Assembly: GCA_963662175.1 (NCBI GenBank)
Contig: OY759222.1
Location: 20,222,222 to 20,286,221, forward strand
Reading direction: 5' to 3'
Origin: Aradus depressus
Lineage: Eukaryota > Arthropoda > Insecta > Hemiptera > Aradidae
Length of the DNA: 64,000 nucleotides
Under the pieces are notes generated by a model, which was not told where the DNA came from, did not search any database, and was given only the letters and a program-made list of their open reading frames with translations. The first letter of the stretch is position 1. Each line of letters starts with the position of its first letter. This document shows, piece after piece, positions 55,457 to 64,000 of the stretch. Both the position numbers and the translations under genes were made by a program.

Positions 55457-55627
55457 ATGGAGGAACAATTTATAGAAGAAGTACGAAAGTATGATTTTTT
55501 GTACAACTTACAAAATAAGGACTACCGAGACCAAAGAAAACGACAAGAGGCTTGGGAGGAGATTGGTGGACAAATCAACACATCAAATCATTGTAAACCA
55601 CATCAAATTCCTTCTTGGTCATCCTGA
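55457..55627 (+). CDS. Harbinger-associated MADF-domain protein, truncated
   Basis: ATG at 55457 opens 56 codons. MEEQFIEEVRKYDFLYNLQN then KDYRDQRKRQEAWEEIGGQI is a clear MADF/Myb-like start: helix 1 with V-x-KY-x-FLY, then the Y-R-D and AWEEI helix. The MADF part ends at about residue 43, where sequence joins the convergent transposase remnant. Such proteins bind DNA and help Harbinger transposase enter the nucleus and find its termini. The Helitron inserted 1 nt upstream of the ATG removes any promoter. Confidence 0.7.
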   Translation: MEEQFIEEVRKYDFLYNLQNKDYRDQRKRQEAWEEIGGQINTSNHCKPHQIPSWSS

Positions 55628-55844
55628 TATACATTTTACACCTGTTATCGTCATTGCTGATTTCGGGCCACAGAACATGATATTCACCAAATTCGTGTCT
55701 ACGTTCGTTTATTGGATGAACCCAGTATTCTCTGGATTCATGTTGTAGCACAAGCAATGCCGCAGTAACAGCTACCATTTCCTCTTCATCATCCAACCAA
55801 TCCATCTCTCCTTGTAGGTGCTCCATTATATTATAAGCGGACAT
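55575..55844 (-). pseudogene. PIF/Harbinger transposase N-terminus
   Basis: The frame from ATG 55844 has an acidic start (LDDEEEMVAVTAALLVLQ), then REYWVHPINERRHEFGEYHV and MYIRMTKKEFDVVYNDL. YWVHPIN-x-RR-x-x-GE-[FY] and the RM-[ST]-x-x-x-FD block are diagnostic of Harbinger transposase before its DDE domain, which is missing. Confidence 0.85.
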
Positions 55845-56162
55845 ACTAACCGAACGACACTACTACACCAGTTTAAAAACATCAGCATTAACACTCGTTT
55901 TACAACACAGATATGTGTCCGGCATATCTGATGTGCCGCATCCTGACGTGTCGTGTTGACATGTGTTAACATGACACGTGTTAAAAATGTGTTCTTAGCT
56001 TAAACATCAGCGTGTTACTGCACTGTGGTGTATTCGGCTAGGTTCGTTAGGTTACGGAAATTACCGATCATATTCTCCACCACAACCAATTGGGCACTAA
56101 CATCTTTGCCGAGTTCTACCTATATAATTTTTCTCTGTTTTTAACATATTAATTTTTTATAG

Positions 56163-56186
56163 AAACTGTCGAGGAAAAAAAAACTG
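56163..56186 (+). CDS. Gene B microexon 1 (24 nt)
   Basis: Acceptor TTTTTTATAG and donor GTAAGT enclose 24 nt, phase 1 to phase 1, encoding KTVEEKKT with a split first codon. Confidence 0.5.
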
Positions 56187-56276
56187 GTAAGTAAATTTTT
56201 TTCCAAATATAAATTTTATGATTTCTGTAATCTATTATTGGTAAGTAACTACATTGATATTGTGTATGTATTGCAG

Positions 56277-56309
56277 AATCCTCTGTTAGAAAAAAGAAAA
56301 AAAAAGATG
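56277..56309 (+). CDS. Gene B microexon 2 (33 nt)
   Basis: Acceptor TGTATTGCAG and donor GTAAGT. Phase 1 at both ends, encoding ESSVRKKKKKD. Confidence 0.5.
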
Positions 56310-56401
56310 GTAAGTAGTTTTTACACTTTTTTTCTTTATATATTTATATAAAGCAGTTGAGTTAAGCTTGGAATATATTTTATGAACTCTCTCATTTTCA
56401 G

Positions 56402-56428
56402 GTATGGAGGGTTTTGTTGTAGAAACTG
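56402..56428 (+). CDS. Gene B microexon 3 (27 nt)
   Basis: Acceptor CTCATTTTCAG and donor GTATGT. Phase 1 at both ends, encoding GMEGFVVET. Confidence 0.5.
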
Positions 56429-56509
56429 GTATGTTCTATTTATAATTATCTACTTAAATTTTATTCAAAATAGTATTATATCTAATCTGATGATTGATCC
56501 TTTCAATAG

Positions 56510-56563
56510 AAAAATACAAGAGAAAAAGCAAAGACAAAGGAGTTACCGTCAAAGAAAAAGTCG
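56510..56563 (+). CDS. Gene B microexon 4 (54 nt)
   Basis: Acceptor CCTTTCAATAG and donor GTAAGT. Phase 1 at both ends, encoding EKYKRKSKDKGVTVKEKV. A Helitron lies 30 bp downstream. Confidence 0.5.
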
Positions 56564-56592
56564 GTAAGTATATTTTTTATTTTTAGGTTTTA

Positions 56593-57116
56593 CTATCAGT
56601 AATACCCGGCGTTGCCCGGGGAACTTTGACTTTTCTCCCAATATCTCCTATAAGGCTATTCAGTTCCTCGACAGTACATTCATGATGTTATAATTTTCAA
56701 TTATTCATACGGAATAAGGCTTATAGTCCTTCAACTGTAGTAACGCTAGCTGTGGAGCTAAAACTAATTTATTCAAAAAGATTTCTCATTAATCGTTGCA
56801 ATGGTTTTCAAGTTACAAAGATTGCGTGAGTGGATGCTGGGATGGACCAGGGGTTGATTAAAAAATAGACCTTAACCTTCCGGTTGATAAAACTTATCTA
56901 TTAAAAAAGATTTCTCATTAATCATTGCAGTGGTTTTTGAGTTACAAAGATTGCGTGGGTGGATGCTGGGATGGATCAGATATTGAGGTACTAATACGCC
57001 TATAACCTTCCACAGACGATGACGAACAAATTTTTAAAAAAATTAATCAAATCCATCCAGCCGTTGGTGAGTTATAGCGGTACAACGCACAGACATTTTC
57101 AGCTTTATATATATGA
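56593..57116 (-). mobile_element. Short non-autonomous Helitron in gene B intron
   Basis: Left end A|CTATCAGTAATACCCGGCG (CTAT instead of CTAG), right end ATATATATGA|T. It has two 118-bp internal monomers and is the same subfamily as 29344 and 63206. Confidence 0.75.
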
Positions 57117-57950
57117 TTAGTGTGCAACTACGGGTGGGTGTAACTACCAGTTACTGTGATGGTATTACTATTAATACAACATATAGATAACACCTTATCT
57201 ATACACTATATAATACAAAAATAATTTAAAGACAATTGTAATTCATGGATGATAAAGAAAAAGAAAGTGAAATATACTAGAAAACATATTTAAAATAATG
57301 ATGATTTAGGGTGATATCTTTGTGTGGTATTTATTTTGAAGATGAAGAATTTCTGGGGTTGAATGTGTTCTCTGAAAAATTGTGTGTAAATAATCTATAT
57401 TGTTTCGGATATTTGGAAGTCGTTAAGAAATAAAATAAAAATTAATATTATCTCTTATGAAGGGGCATGTAATAAGAAATGTAGAAGAGCTAAATCCTCT
57501 AAGCTATTTGTCAAGGTTATTTGTGTGACTAACTAAAGCATGTGATATTCTCTGATCAATAACACCTAAGTGGCTAACCACCTCTAGCCTATAGCTCTTA
57601 GCCACCTCTAGCCTAACGTGTGGTACATAATCACATCTACCTGTCATATGGTTGACACTTAATCACATCTACCTGTCATATGGTTGACACTTAATCACAT
57701 CTACCTGTCATATGGTTGACACTTAATCACATCTACCTGTCATATGGTTGACAATTCTTGTTCATTTATGTCCCCTCCATTTTTTTCTTCAAAATCGAAA
57801 ATGCGGGGAATAGATGTGCCTAATTGGGCATATTATGTACATTTTTGCTAACACTATTATATGAAAATTATCGAGCACACATTTATTCTTATTAGAAAGA
57901 CAGTTACTTATATGTTTGTATAATAAATTTGTATTTTTATACTGTTTCAG
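57117..57950. other. Gene B intron with 32-bp repeat
   Basis: AT-rich sequence. A tandem array at 57631-57758 is listed separately. Confidence 0.4.
57631..57758. repeat. 32-bp tandem repeat, 4 copies
   Basis: TCACATCTACCTGTCATATG recurs at 57631, 57663, 57695 and 57727, exactly 32 bp apart. Confidence 0.95.
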
Positions 57951-57971
57951 TGAGAGAATGGGCTGACGAAA
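57951..57971 (+). CDS. Gene B microexon 5 (21 nt)
   Basis: Acceptor ATACTGTTTCAG and donor GTAAGT. Phase 1 at both ends, encoding VREWADE with a split first codon. Confidence 0.5.
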
Positions 57972-58574
57972 GTAAGTTGTTTTCATACTTAGAATTAGGC
58001 AACTTGTATATATAATATATGATAATATAATAATTAAAAATATTTGGAAACTTATAAATAATTCACATTAGAGGTGAGTAGCTATTCATTCTCTATTTTT
58101 AACCCCCGATGCAAAAGGAGGGATGTGTGTGTCCAAGACGCACCCCCGTGTAGCTCAAGACGGCTGAACCGATTTCAAAGTCGTTTTTTCGTTTCAAAGC
58201 TGGTATTATGCGAAATGGTTCTTAGCCATGTTTGGTTGAAATCGGGTATGCCGTCTCCAAGATATTCAGGTTTCATCAGAGTCTGTGTAAGGATCTCGGT
58301 CTATTACAGATAGAGACTTGGAGTTTGAGTTCAAATGTTTATAAAACCAAGCCTCCCCCCCCCCCCCCCCCCTCCCCGGAAAATGCTCTCCACCAAGGTA
58401 AAACATTTTTTTATCGTGTCGGGGTTTTTTAAAATTTTTAATTATATATTTTTTCAACAGCATACTGGTTGGCCCGGCTATAGACTTATTATTCAGTTTC
58501 TGATGATTAATTTAGTGATGTATAAATATGTATTTCATATTATGGGCAATATATTTTAACTTTTTTCTTGACAG

Positions 58575-59416
58575 CTCCACCGGATTCTGTGAGGAACTTT
58601 CTTGATGACACGAGGTCTGCAGAGTCCATCCCTATCCCGATCCAAGGACCACCGGAAATAGACGATGAGAACTATGAAAGACATGTCGATTACGATTTCA
58701 CAAGACAAGATAGAACAAAACGAAATTTGACTGCCATTACTCAAACGATGAGTGCATTTCATGTCAAATATGATAATAAGCCTGATGAGCCTCTAAAAAT
58801 AAAAGTTAAGAGAAAAAAATCATCTAAAAAAAAGCATCAATTAAAATCAAGAAGAGAAAACCGTACAGTTATGGCTCAGACTTCATTTTCATCATCTGTA
58901 TCAAGTTCATCTTCTTGTAACTCATCATCTTCTTCAGTCTCTCCAACAGGATCAGAATATTCTGCTTCGTTTGATTCATCATATTCGGAATCAATAAAAA
59001 CAATAAACTATTTGAACAACTATCATAAAAATAACCAAAAATTTCAATATACAAATAGTTCAAATTTTCTAAATAGGGGTAAACATTGGAGAGGTTCTAG
59101 ACCGTATTATAGGAGAAGACCTTTTCCACCAAAGAGACCATTAAACTCGTATACAATCACAGCTATCAGTAACGAGAATTATTGTGATCCCAGTGATTCC
59201 AGATGTAATAACCAGAGAGGAAATAACAGTTATTGGTGCAACAGGGCGTTACCCAAGCTTCAAATGGATGGTCGATCTATACATGTTATTCTGAGAAGAC
59301 TAGACGCAAGTCGAGAAGAACTTGTGTCTGGAGATGATATGGTCTATGTTCTAAAATCCTGCTCCGTCCCTGTTTTGGAAACGTTGAAACGTTCAAAAAA
59401 ACAAAATGAACTATAA
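58575..59416 (+). CDS. Gene B terminal exon, unknown Ser-rich basic protein
   Basis: The acceptor TTTTTTCTTGACAG leads in phase 1 (A|CT) into 280 codons ending at TAA 59414-59416. In order: an acidic/Pro segment (SIPIPIQGPPEIDDENYERH), a Lys-rich block (IKVKRKKSSKKKHQ), a Ser run (VSSSSSCNSSSSSVSPTG), an Arg/Pro-rich stretch (RPYYRRRPFPPKRPLNSY), then a more ordered tail (RSIHVILRRLDASREELVSG, then VPVLETLKRSKKQ). Mostly predicted disordered. No family recognised. AATAAA-type signals occur near 59690. From the exon at 30657 to the stop the visible protein would be about 415 residues. Confidence 0.65.
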
Positions 59417-60698
59417 AACGTACCAATTACTCAAAAAATAAGTAATTAAGTTTTCCTCGCAAAATATTATGCCTAACTTCCATTGCAAAGTTATTTATAT
59501 TCAAATTATTTGTTACGATACAGTTATAAAAAAATTATATACTTAGTAATCTAAAAGATATTCTAATCCCTATCAAAAAAAAAAACCATGTGACCTATGT
59601 TATTAAAAAAAATTTTTTAATATATAAATATCTTAAAATTTGTGTTATTTATTTTATTAATAATGTTGACACTAAGTTATTTAAAATAAATAAAAACAAA
59701 TAACTCGTTTAACTTTTATTTTGTCTAATTCAACGAAAGTGTACCGGTTTCAGCTTTCCTCTTCGTCACCCGAAACCGGTACACTTTATGTACATATTTT
59801 TATGGAATTAATAGTTGGCGCACAGATCGCAGAAGTGTATTCGGACTAAGTTTTCCCTAGAGTTTTATATTTCCTCTGATTTCAAAAGAAAAAAAACTTT
59901 CCTGTGTGTGAACACGATTATTTCCGATGGAATGAATTGTGATGTATAAAAAATACACACATTTAAATTATTAATATTAAAAAATTATTTATTTTTATTT
60001 TTCTATAAAATTCAAGAAGAAACTGAATCAATAAATAAATAATATGAATGCATTTTCTTTTAAAACAAATGAGTAGAAAACAAAACACAGCCATCAGCTG
60101 TTTTTGAATTAGTGTGGAGCCTGGGTTGAGATGTGAAGGTGGACAGGGATTTGTTTTTTAGGCTTAAAATGAGATGAACTAAGTAGGAGTGAATTAACAG
60201 TAAACTTGATGCTCAAAGAAGGTACTGTTATTTATTTATATGTACAAAATATTTATGCCCAAAAAATATATAACTTCGATTCGAAGAATGGCCAAAATAT
60301 AAAACAAAAAAAAAAAGGATTGAAATAGTTTGAAGAATTAAGTTTTTACGATTTTTTTTTTTTTAATGTTTAGTTTTTAATTTTATGTAGATGTAAGAAA
60401 ATAAACCCAATTATTTGTTCTCGTAAATTCTATGCTATTCATGTTTCCTGTTAACCCAGTAAGATAATTTAAAAATCTGCCGAAACCACTCAAAAATATG
60501 AATAAAAATATGCGAATAAGGTTCAGATATGCAAAAATATGTATTTTTAGCGATATATGCAAACATATGCAAAATAAAAATAGCTTAAATTGATTCTATA
60601 TGGGCCAAAACGTAAAGATAATTTTTAAACAAGATGCTGAAGTTAATAGAAAAAAATATGTAAATTTATATAAATTACAGCCCTACTAATCACGTATA
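59417..60698. other. 3' flank of gene B
   Basis: AT-rich, with a short palindrome at 59737-59786 and a dispersed repeat (60365-60485) shared with 15185. No gene seen. Confidence 0.4.
59737..59786. repeat. Short palindrome with GAAACCGGTA arms
   Basis: AAGTGTACCGGTTTC is mirrored by GAAACCGGTACACTT around a 20-base loop. On the minus strand GTGACGA-AG-AGGAAAG-CT-GAAACCGG shares the layout of the hammerhead-like motifs at 5140 and 28803. Confidence 0.6.
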
Positions 60699-60982
60699 TG
60701 AGGGCGCCAGTGTGCTAGCCTTCTGAGCTCAAGATCTCGGGCTCGGAACCTAGGCGAGGCTCTTAGGTTTTCGATCTGGAATGTGAAAAAACCTTGAATA
60801 CGCAGTCCTTCTGCCTGAGGCTGTTCTATGTCAGATACTTGTTATAGATTCCTACCCTAGGTGAATAAACGTAGGTAGGTAAAGTTTAGAACTCTCATAG
60901 TACAGTATGACTCATGTCGACAAAAGAGCGCTCTAGTAGTAGGCGACATGACCTAGTTGTTAAAGCCCGGGCCTGAGTCACC
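60699..60982 (+). repeat. tRNA-SINE family 1, diverged near-complete copy
   Basis: Head GAGGGCGCCAG, B-box-like CTCGGAACC, body CAGTCCTTC and 3' end GCCCGGGCCTGAGTCACC. More diverged than other copies. Confidence 0.8.
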
Positions 60983-61084
60983 TAACTATCTAAATATATA
61001 TGTGTCCGACTAGTTTATGTATAATTTATAACTATCTTAATTTGTACATATTTATGACATATCCTATTACCAAGTTATGGTTTA

Positions 61085-61175
61085 ACGAAAATACTATTAT
61101 TAAATAAAACTCTCCCCCGGGCGGGATTCGATCCCACATCCATGGTGGGAGACAAGTGTTATACACTTTCCTGAT
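61085..61175 (-). repeat. tRNA-SINE family 2 fragment
   Basis: Reversed, it reads CACCATGGATGTGGGATCG then AATCCCGCCCGGGGGAG, a B-box region like that at 10190-10306. Confidence 0.55.
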
Positions 61176-61215
61176 AATTTTTCTGGCTATTAAAAAATAC
61201 AACATCCACATATGT

Positions 61216-62124
61216 TTGGAGCAAGTGTGAACAAGGTTGTGGCTCGGCTTTTTACGATCCTCAGAGGGACTACAGGGATTTGTTCTCTTTACCATCTTGT
61301 TTCTCTGTGGTGTCTGCCGAACTTATAGCTATTTTAGAGTCCCTCAAATATGCTTTGAAGATGGATGAAATTAGAAATTTGGTTATTTTCAGCGATAGTC
61401 AACTCTCGTTAGGGCAACTAAGCAATTTCACTTATAAGAATATCAACAACATTGTATTGGAGATCGTAGAAAGTGTCTGCTTGCTTGAGAATAAAGGAAC
61501 AAGAGTTAGGTTTGTTTGGGTGAAGGGACATGCGGGTATTAAGGGCAATGAGATGGTGGACAGTTTGGCGAGGAGAGCAGTCTCAGAAGGGGACAGCCCT
61601 GGGCAAGTCCTGTCTTCCCTATATAGACTTGTTTGGAGAGGTGAGGAAGAGATTGTGATTCGATTGGCAGCAGGAGTACGCTTCTTCGGAGAAAGGATCA
61701 TTTTATAAGAAAATTAATCCACAAGCTCAGCTCAAACCATGGTTCCATGGGGAAAATCTAACAAAGGACTTTTGTAGGTCAATTTGCCGATTGAGAGCTA
61801 ACCACGGTATTTGTGGATGGTATCTGCACAGAATAGGTCTGACCGAAACCTCCAAGTGTAGGCATTGTGACGAGGTCGAGACTCTGGAGCACATGATTAT
61901 GAGTTGTAGCAAGTACCAAATAGAACGATTAACAATGTTATCCACTGTAGAGAAATTGGTAACACAGCCTTTTTGCTACACCACATTATTGGCATCAAAC
62001 AATACTGAGATATATGGTAGTATTGTGCAGTTTTTAGGGTCGGTGAATGCAAAAGTCTAAATTTAATATTACATAGACTGGCTATGGTGAAAAGCTAAGG
62101 CCAAGAAAATTAAAAAAAAAAAAA
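61216..62124 (+). mobile_element. 5'-truncated I-group non-LTR insertion with 21-bp TSD
   Basis: AAATACAACATCCACATATG-T occurs at 61195-61215 and again at 62125-62145, directly after a poly(A) run. This brackets an RNase H-to-3'-end insertion produced by target-primed reverse transcription. Confidence 0.92.
61218..62060 (+). pseudogene. RNase H and zinc knuckle of I-group ORF2
   Basis: The open frame from about 61218 gives VVSAELIAILESLKYAL, FSDSQLSLGQL and VWVKGHAGIKGNEMVDSLAR, the E, D and H/D motifs of RNase H. A frameshift between 61690 and 61790 leads to CRHCDEVETLEHMIMSC, a C-x2-C-x7-H-x4-C knuckle, and a stop at 62060. RT and endonuclease are absent. It is a different subfamily from the element at 12300-14440. 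Confidence 0.88.
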
Positions 62125-62145
62125 AAATACAACATCCACATATGT

Positions 62146-62995
62146 AATAATGTCAAATTGCAACACACATGTTTTAAAATAACCTTATTAAACAAATTTT
62201 GTTTTATATATTTATTTGATTACAAGTATTTGCTACAAAACCATGACTTAAGATCAGTGTGAAGGCTTAACACAGGGACGGGGTTAGAAGAGTCAAAATG
62301 GATGAGACGCCATCAACAGTGCACTCACGAACCAAAGAATGGAACCAACTTGTGTTTGCTCTGCGAAAAGCTCCGCCTACACTTTGCGCTCTAGGTAGGT
62401 CTGTTCTTGTATACACCTGGCTTCGTACAAATTTAGTTTATTTTCCACGGGAAACATTTTTTAAATCTCTGTAATTTTTTTTTTCTCCAGAGCAAATATA
62501 GTTTGTAAACAAAAATAAATATGAAAAAGTAATAATTATAAAATCAATTTCCCAAATTATTTCTCCATTTCTGCCCAATATTTCTACCACGGCAAACAAA
62601 AAAGTCTTCGGTTAATCATCGCCAATGTACTTCCCCAGAACAAATTAATTAAGTTTTCTCTCTTCTAAAACCAAACGTTTATACTAAAAATCAATAGTTG
62701 ATTTGAATCCTTATACTTAATTTTATGTCGATATATTCATTACATCGGCCGATATTGGTGTTTTGGAGTCAAGCCCCCCCTTCACATCGACTCATTCGGT
62801 TGAAAATTCTTCCTTGTTGGGTTCTGGATACACATATAAAATTTTGCGTTGATTTATTCTATATTGGGTAGTCGTGTTCACAGGCACAAACAGGGAGTTG
62901 AAAAACATGAAATTCCAGGGAAAACACATACATTTTCTGGCCGATTTCATAACTTCCCCTATACTTCGTATAGCTGGGAAAGTAAAAAACATACA
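62146..62995. repeat. Spacer and dispersed repeat
   Basis: 62146-62700 has no recognised gene. 62705-62985 matches the dispersed family at 14450 and 27400 (ATATATTCATTACATCGG, GTCGTGTTCACAGGCACA, TATAGCTGGGAAAGT). Confidence 0.5.
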
Positions 62996-63007
62996 AAAAA
63001 TGTTATA

Positions 63008-63898
63008 AATAAATAAAACAAACTTATTTTTTGAAATATTGTCTATTCCACTAAAGATATTTATAAAAATAAAACTACCGGTTTAGGCCTTACACCATCG
63101 TCAGATCTAGTTATGTTCATAACTAGAAACCGGTAGTTTTATTTTTATAAATATCTTTGATGGAATAGACAATATTTCAAAAAATAAGTTTGTTTTATTT
63201 ATTTACTAGCAGTAATACCCGGCGTTGCCCGGGGAACTTTGACTTTTCTCCCAATATCTCCTATAAGGCTATTCAGTTCCTCGACAGTACATTCATGATG
63301 TTATAATTTTCAATTATTCATACGGAATAAGGCTTATAGTCCTTCAACTGTAGTAACGCTAGCTTTGGAGCTAAAACTAGTTTATTCAAAAAGATTTCTC
63401 ATTAATCGTTGCAATGGTTTTCGAGTTACAAAGATTGCGTGAGTGGATGCTGGGATGGACCAGGGGTTGATTAAAAAAATAGACCTTAACCTTCCGGTAG
63501 ATAAAACTTATCTATTCAAAAAGATTCCTCATTAATCGTTGCAGTGGTTTTTGAGTTACAAAGATTGCGTGAGTGGATGCTGGGATGGACCAGGGGTTGA
63601 TTAAAAAAATAGACCTTAACCTTCCGGTAGATAAAACTTATCTATTCAAAAAGATTCCTCATTAATCATTGCAGTGGTTTTTGAGTTACAAAGATTGCGT
63701 GGGTGGATGCTGGGATGGACCAGATATTGAGGTACTAATACGCCTATAACCTTCCACAGACGATGATGAACAAATTTTAAAAAAAATTAATCAAATCCAT
63801 CAAGCCGTTCATTAGTTATAGCGGTACAACGCACAGACATTTTCAGCTTTATATATATGATTACAAATTCCACAATATGTCCGCGTTCCTCAACTTAG
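63008..63898 (+). mobile_element. Palindromic retroelement copy 2, split by a Helitron
   Basis: The same arms as 28677-28951 are at 63010-63205, with about 20 bases of the right arm (the motif core) deleted. The unique tail CACAATATGTCCGCGTTCCT follows after the Helitron. Direct repeats AAAAATGTTATA lie at 62996-63007 and 63899-63910. Confidence 0.8.
63206..63860 (-). mobile_element. Non-autonomous Helitron in the palindromic element
   Basis: Left end A|CTAGCAGTAATACCCGGCG, right end ATATATATGA|T. Three 118-bp internal monomers. Removing it restores ATTTATTTATTACAAATTCC, which matches the uninterrupted copy at 28905-28925. Confidence 0.85.
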
Positions 63899-63910
63899 AA
63901 AAATGTTATA

Positions 63911-64000
63911 GCTTAAAAACTTCAACTATTTCAGAAATCTGTTAAAAGGCCTTATAGACCATCGTTTTCTATGTATGTACCTTAGTTTAAGCCTCTTGCT
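63911..64000. other. Window end
   Basis: Short non-repetitive sequence with no recognised feature. Confidence 0.3.

Larger units (their letters stand above)
50706..56000. mobile_element. PIF/Harbinger transposon, with nested Helitron
   Basis: Terminal inverted repeats AGCTAAGAACACATTTTTAA are at 50706 and, reversed, ending 56000. A 3-bp TAA duplication flanks at 50703-50705 and 56001-56003, the Harbinger signature. Inside are a MADF ORF (+) and the transposase N-terminus (-). A composite Helitron (50951-55455) accounts for most of the length; about 790 bp is Harbinger. Confidence 0.85.
30903..56162 (+). other. Gene B large intron (inferred)
   Basis: A consensus donor at 30903 and an acceptor (TTTTTTATAG) ending 56162 bound 25.3 kb. 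The interval is nearly all SINE, Tigger, satellite, Tc1, Helitron and Harbinger sequence. That both sides belong to one gene rests on phase compatibility only. Confidence 0.4.

Noticed and set aside
57631..57758. CRISPR-like array (32-bp units)
   Set aside because: Units are directly adjacent with no unique spacers, in a eukaryotic intron.
58070..58080. Additional 2-nt microexon (TTAG|AG|GTGAGT)
   Set aside because: Too short to be recognised and out of phase with the flanking phase-1 exons.

Overview
The window is eukaryotic and almost certainly from an insect. It is AT-rich and intron-containing, with consensus GTAAGT donors and TTTCAG acceptors, and repeats fill most of it. The dominant SINE ends in short CCTAA/TTAGG runs, which is the insect telomeric motif, and the transposon mix is typical of a large arthropod genome. 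I cannot fix the order; a hemipteran-like genome is a guess. No bacterial or organellar genes are present.

Host-like coding content is small and all on the + strand. Gene A has two exons (17890-18448 and 20280-21274) joining in phase 1 to give 517 codons of unrecognised, coiled-coil-containing protein. Gene B has a Cys-rich/coiled-coil exon (30657-30902), then a ~25 kb intron packed with satellite and Helitron arrays, then five microexons of 24, 33, 27, 54 and 21 nt (56163-57971), then a terminal exon (58575-59416). All its junctions are phase 1. Two weaker terminal-exon candidates lie at 8333-8529 and 9666-9851.

Layout: 1-2863, non-LTR retrotransposon whose ORF is open to the window edge. 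3000-4140, errantivirus-like remnant. 4600-7045, a second copy of the first non-LTR family with a Penelope-like element in place of its RT core. 8570-9375, GC-rich LTR-like segment with a 78-bp repeat. 12300-14440, I-group non-LTR element with RNase H. 15490-16440, minisatellite split by a hAT MITE. 17890-21274, gene A. 21900-24213, nested and inverted tRNA-SINEs. 24620-26456, uncharacterised TIR element with a nested hAT MITE. 27991-30355, 124-bp array split by a hAT element that itself holds a mobile palindrome and a Helitron. 31503-33274, Tigger/pogo remnant with a MADF-coding TIR element nested in its terminus. 34520-45570, SINE-derived satellite including a 2,422-bp tandem duplication. 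46888-48514, Tc1 element. 48571-55455, Helitrons with CTAGT minisatellites. 50706-56000, PIF/Harbinger element. 56163-59416, 3' half of gene B. 61216-62124, 5'-truncated I-group insertion. 62996-63910, second copy of the mobile palindrome, split by a Helitron.

The most unusual items are the microexon gene, the palindromic retro-inserted element with hammerhead-like motifs and clear target-site duplications, the conversion of a tRNA-SINE into a higher-order satellite, and minisatellites whose monomers look like Helitron 3' ends.
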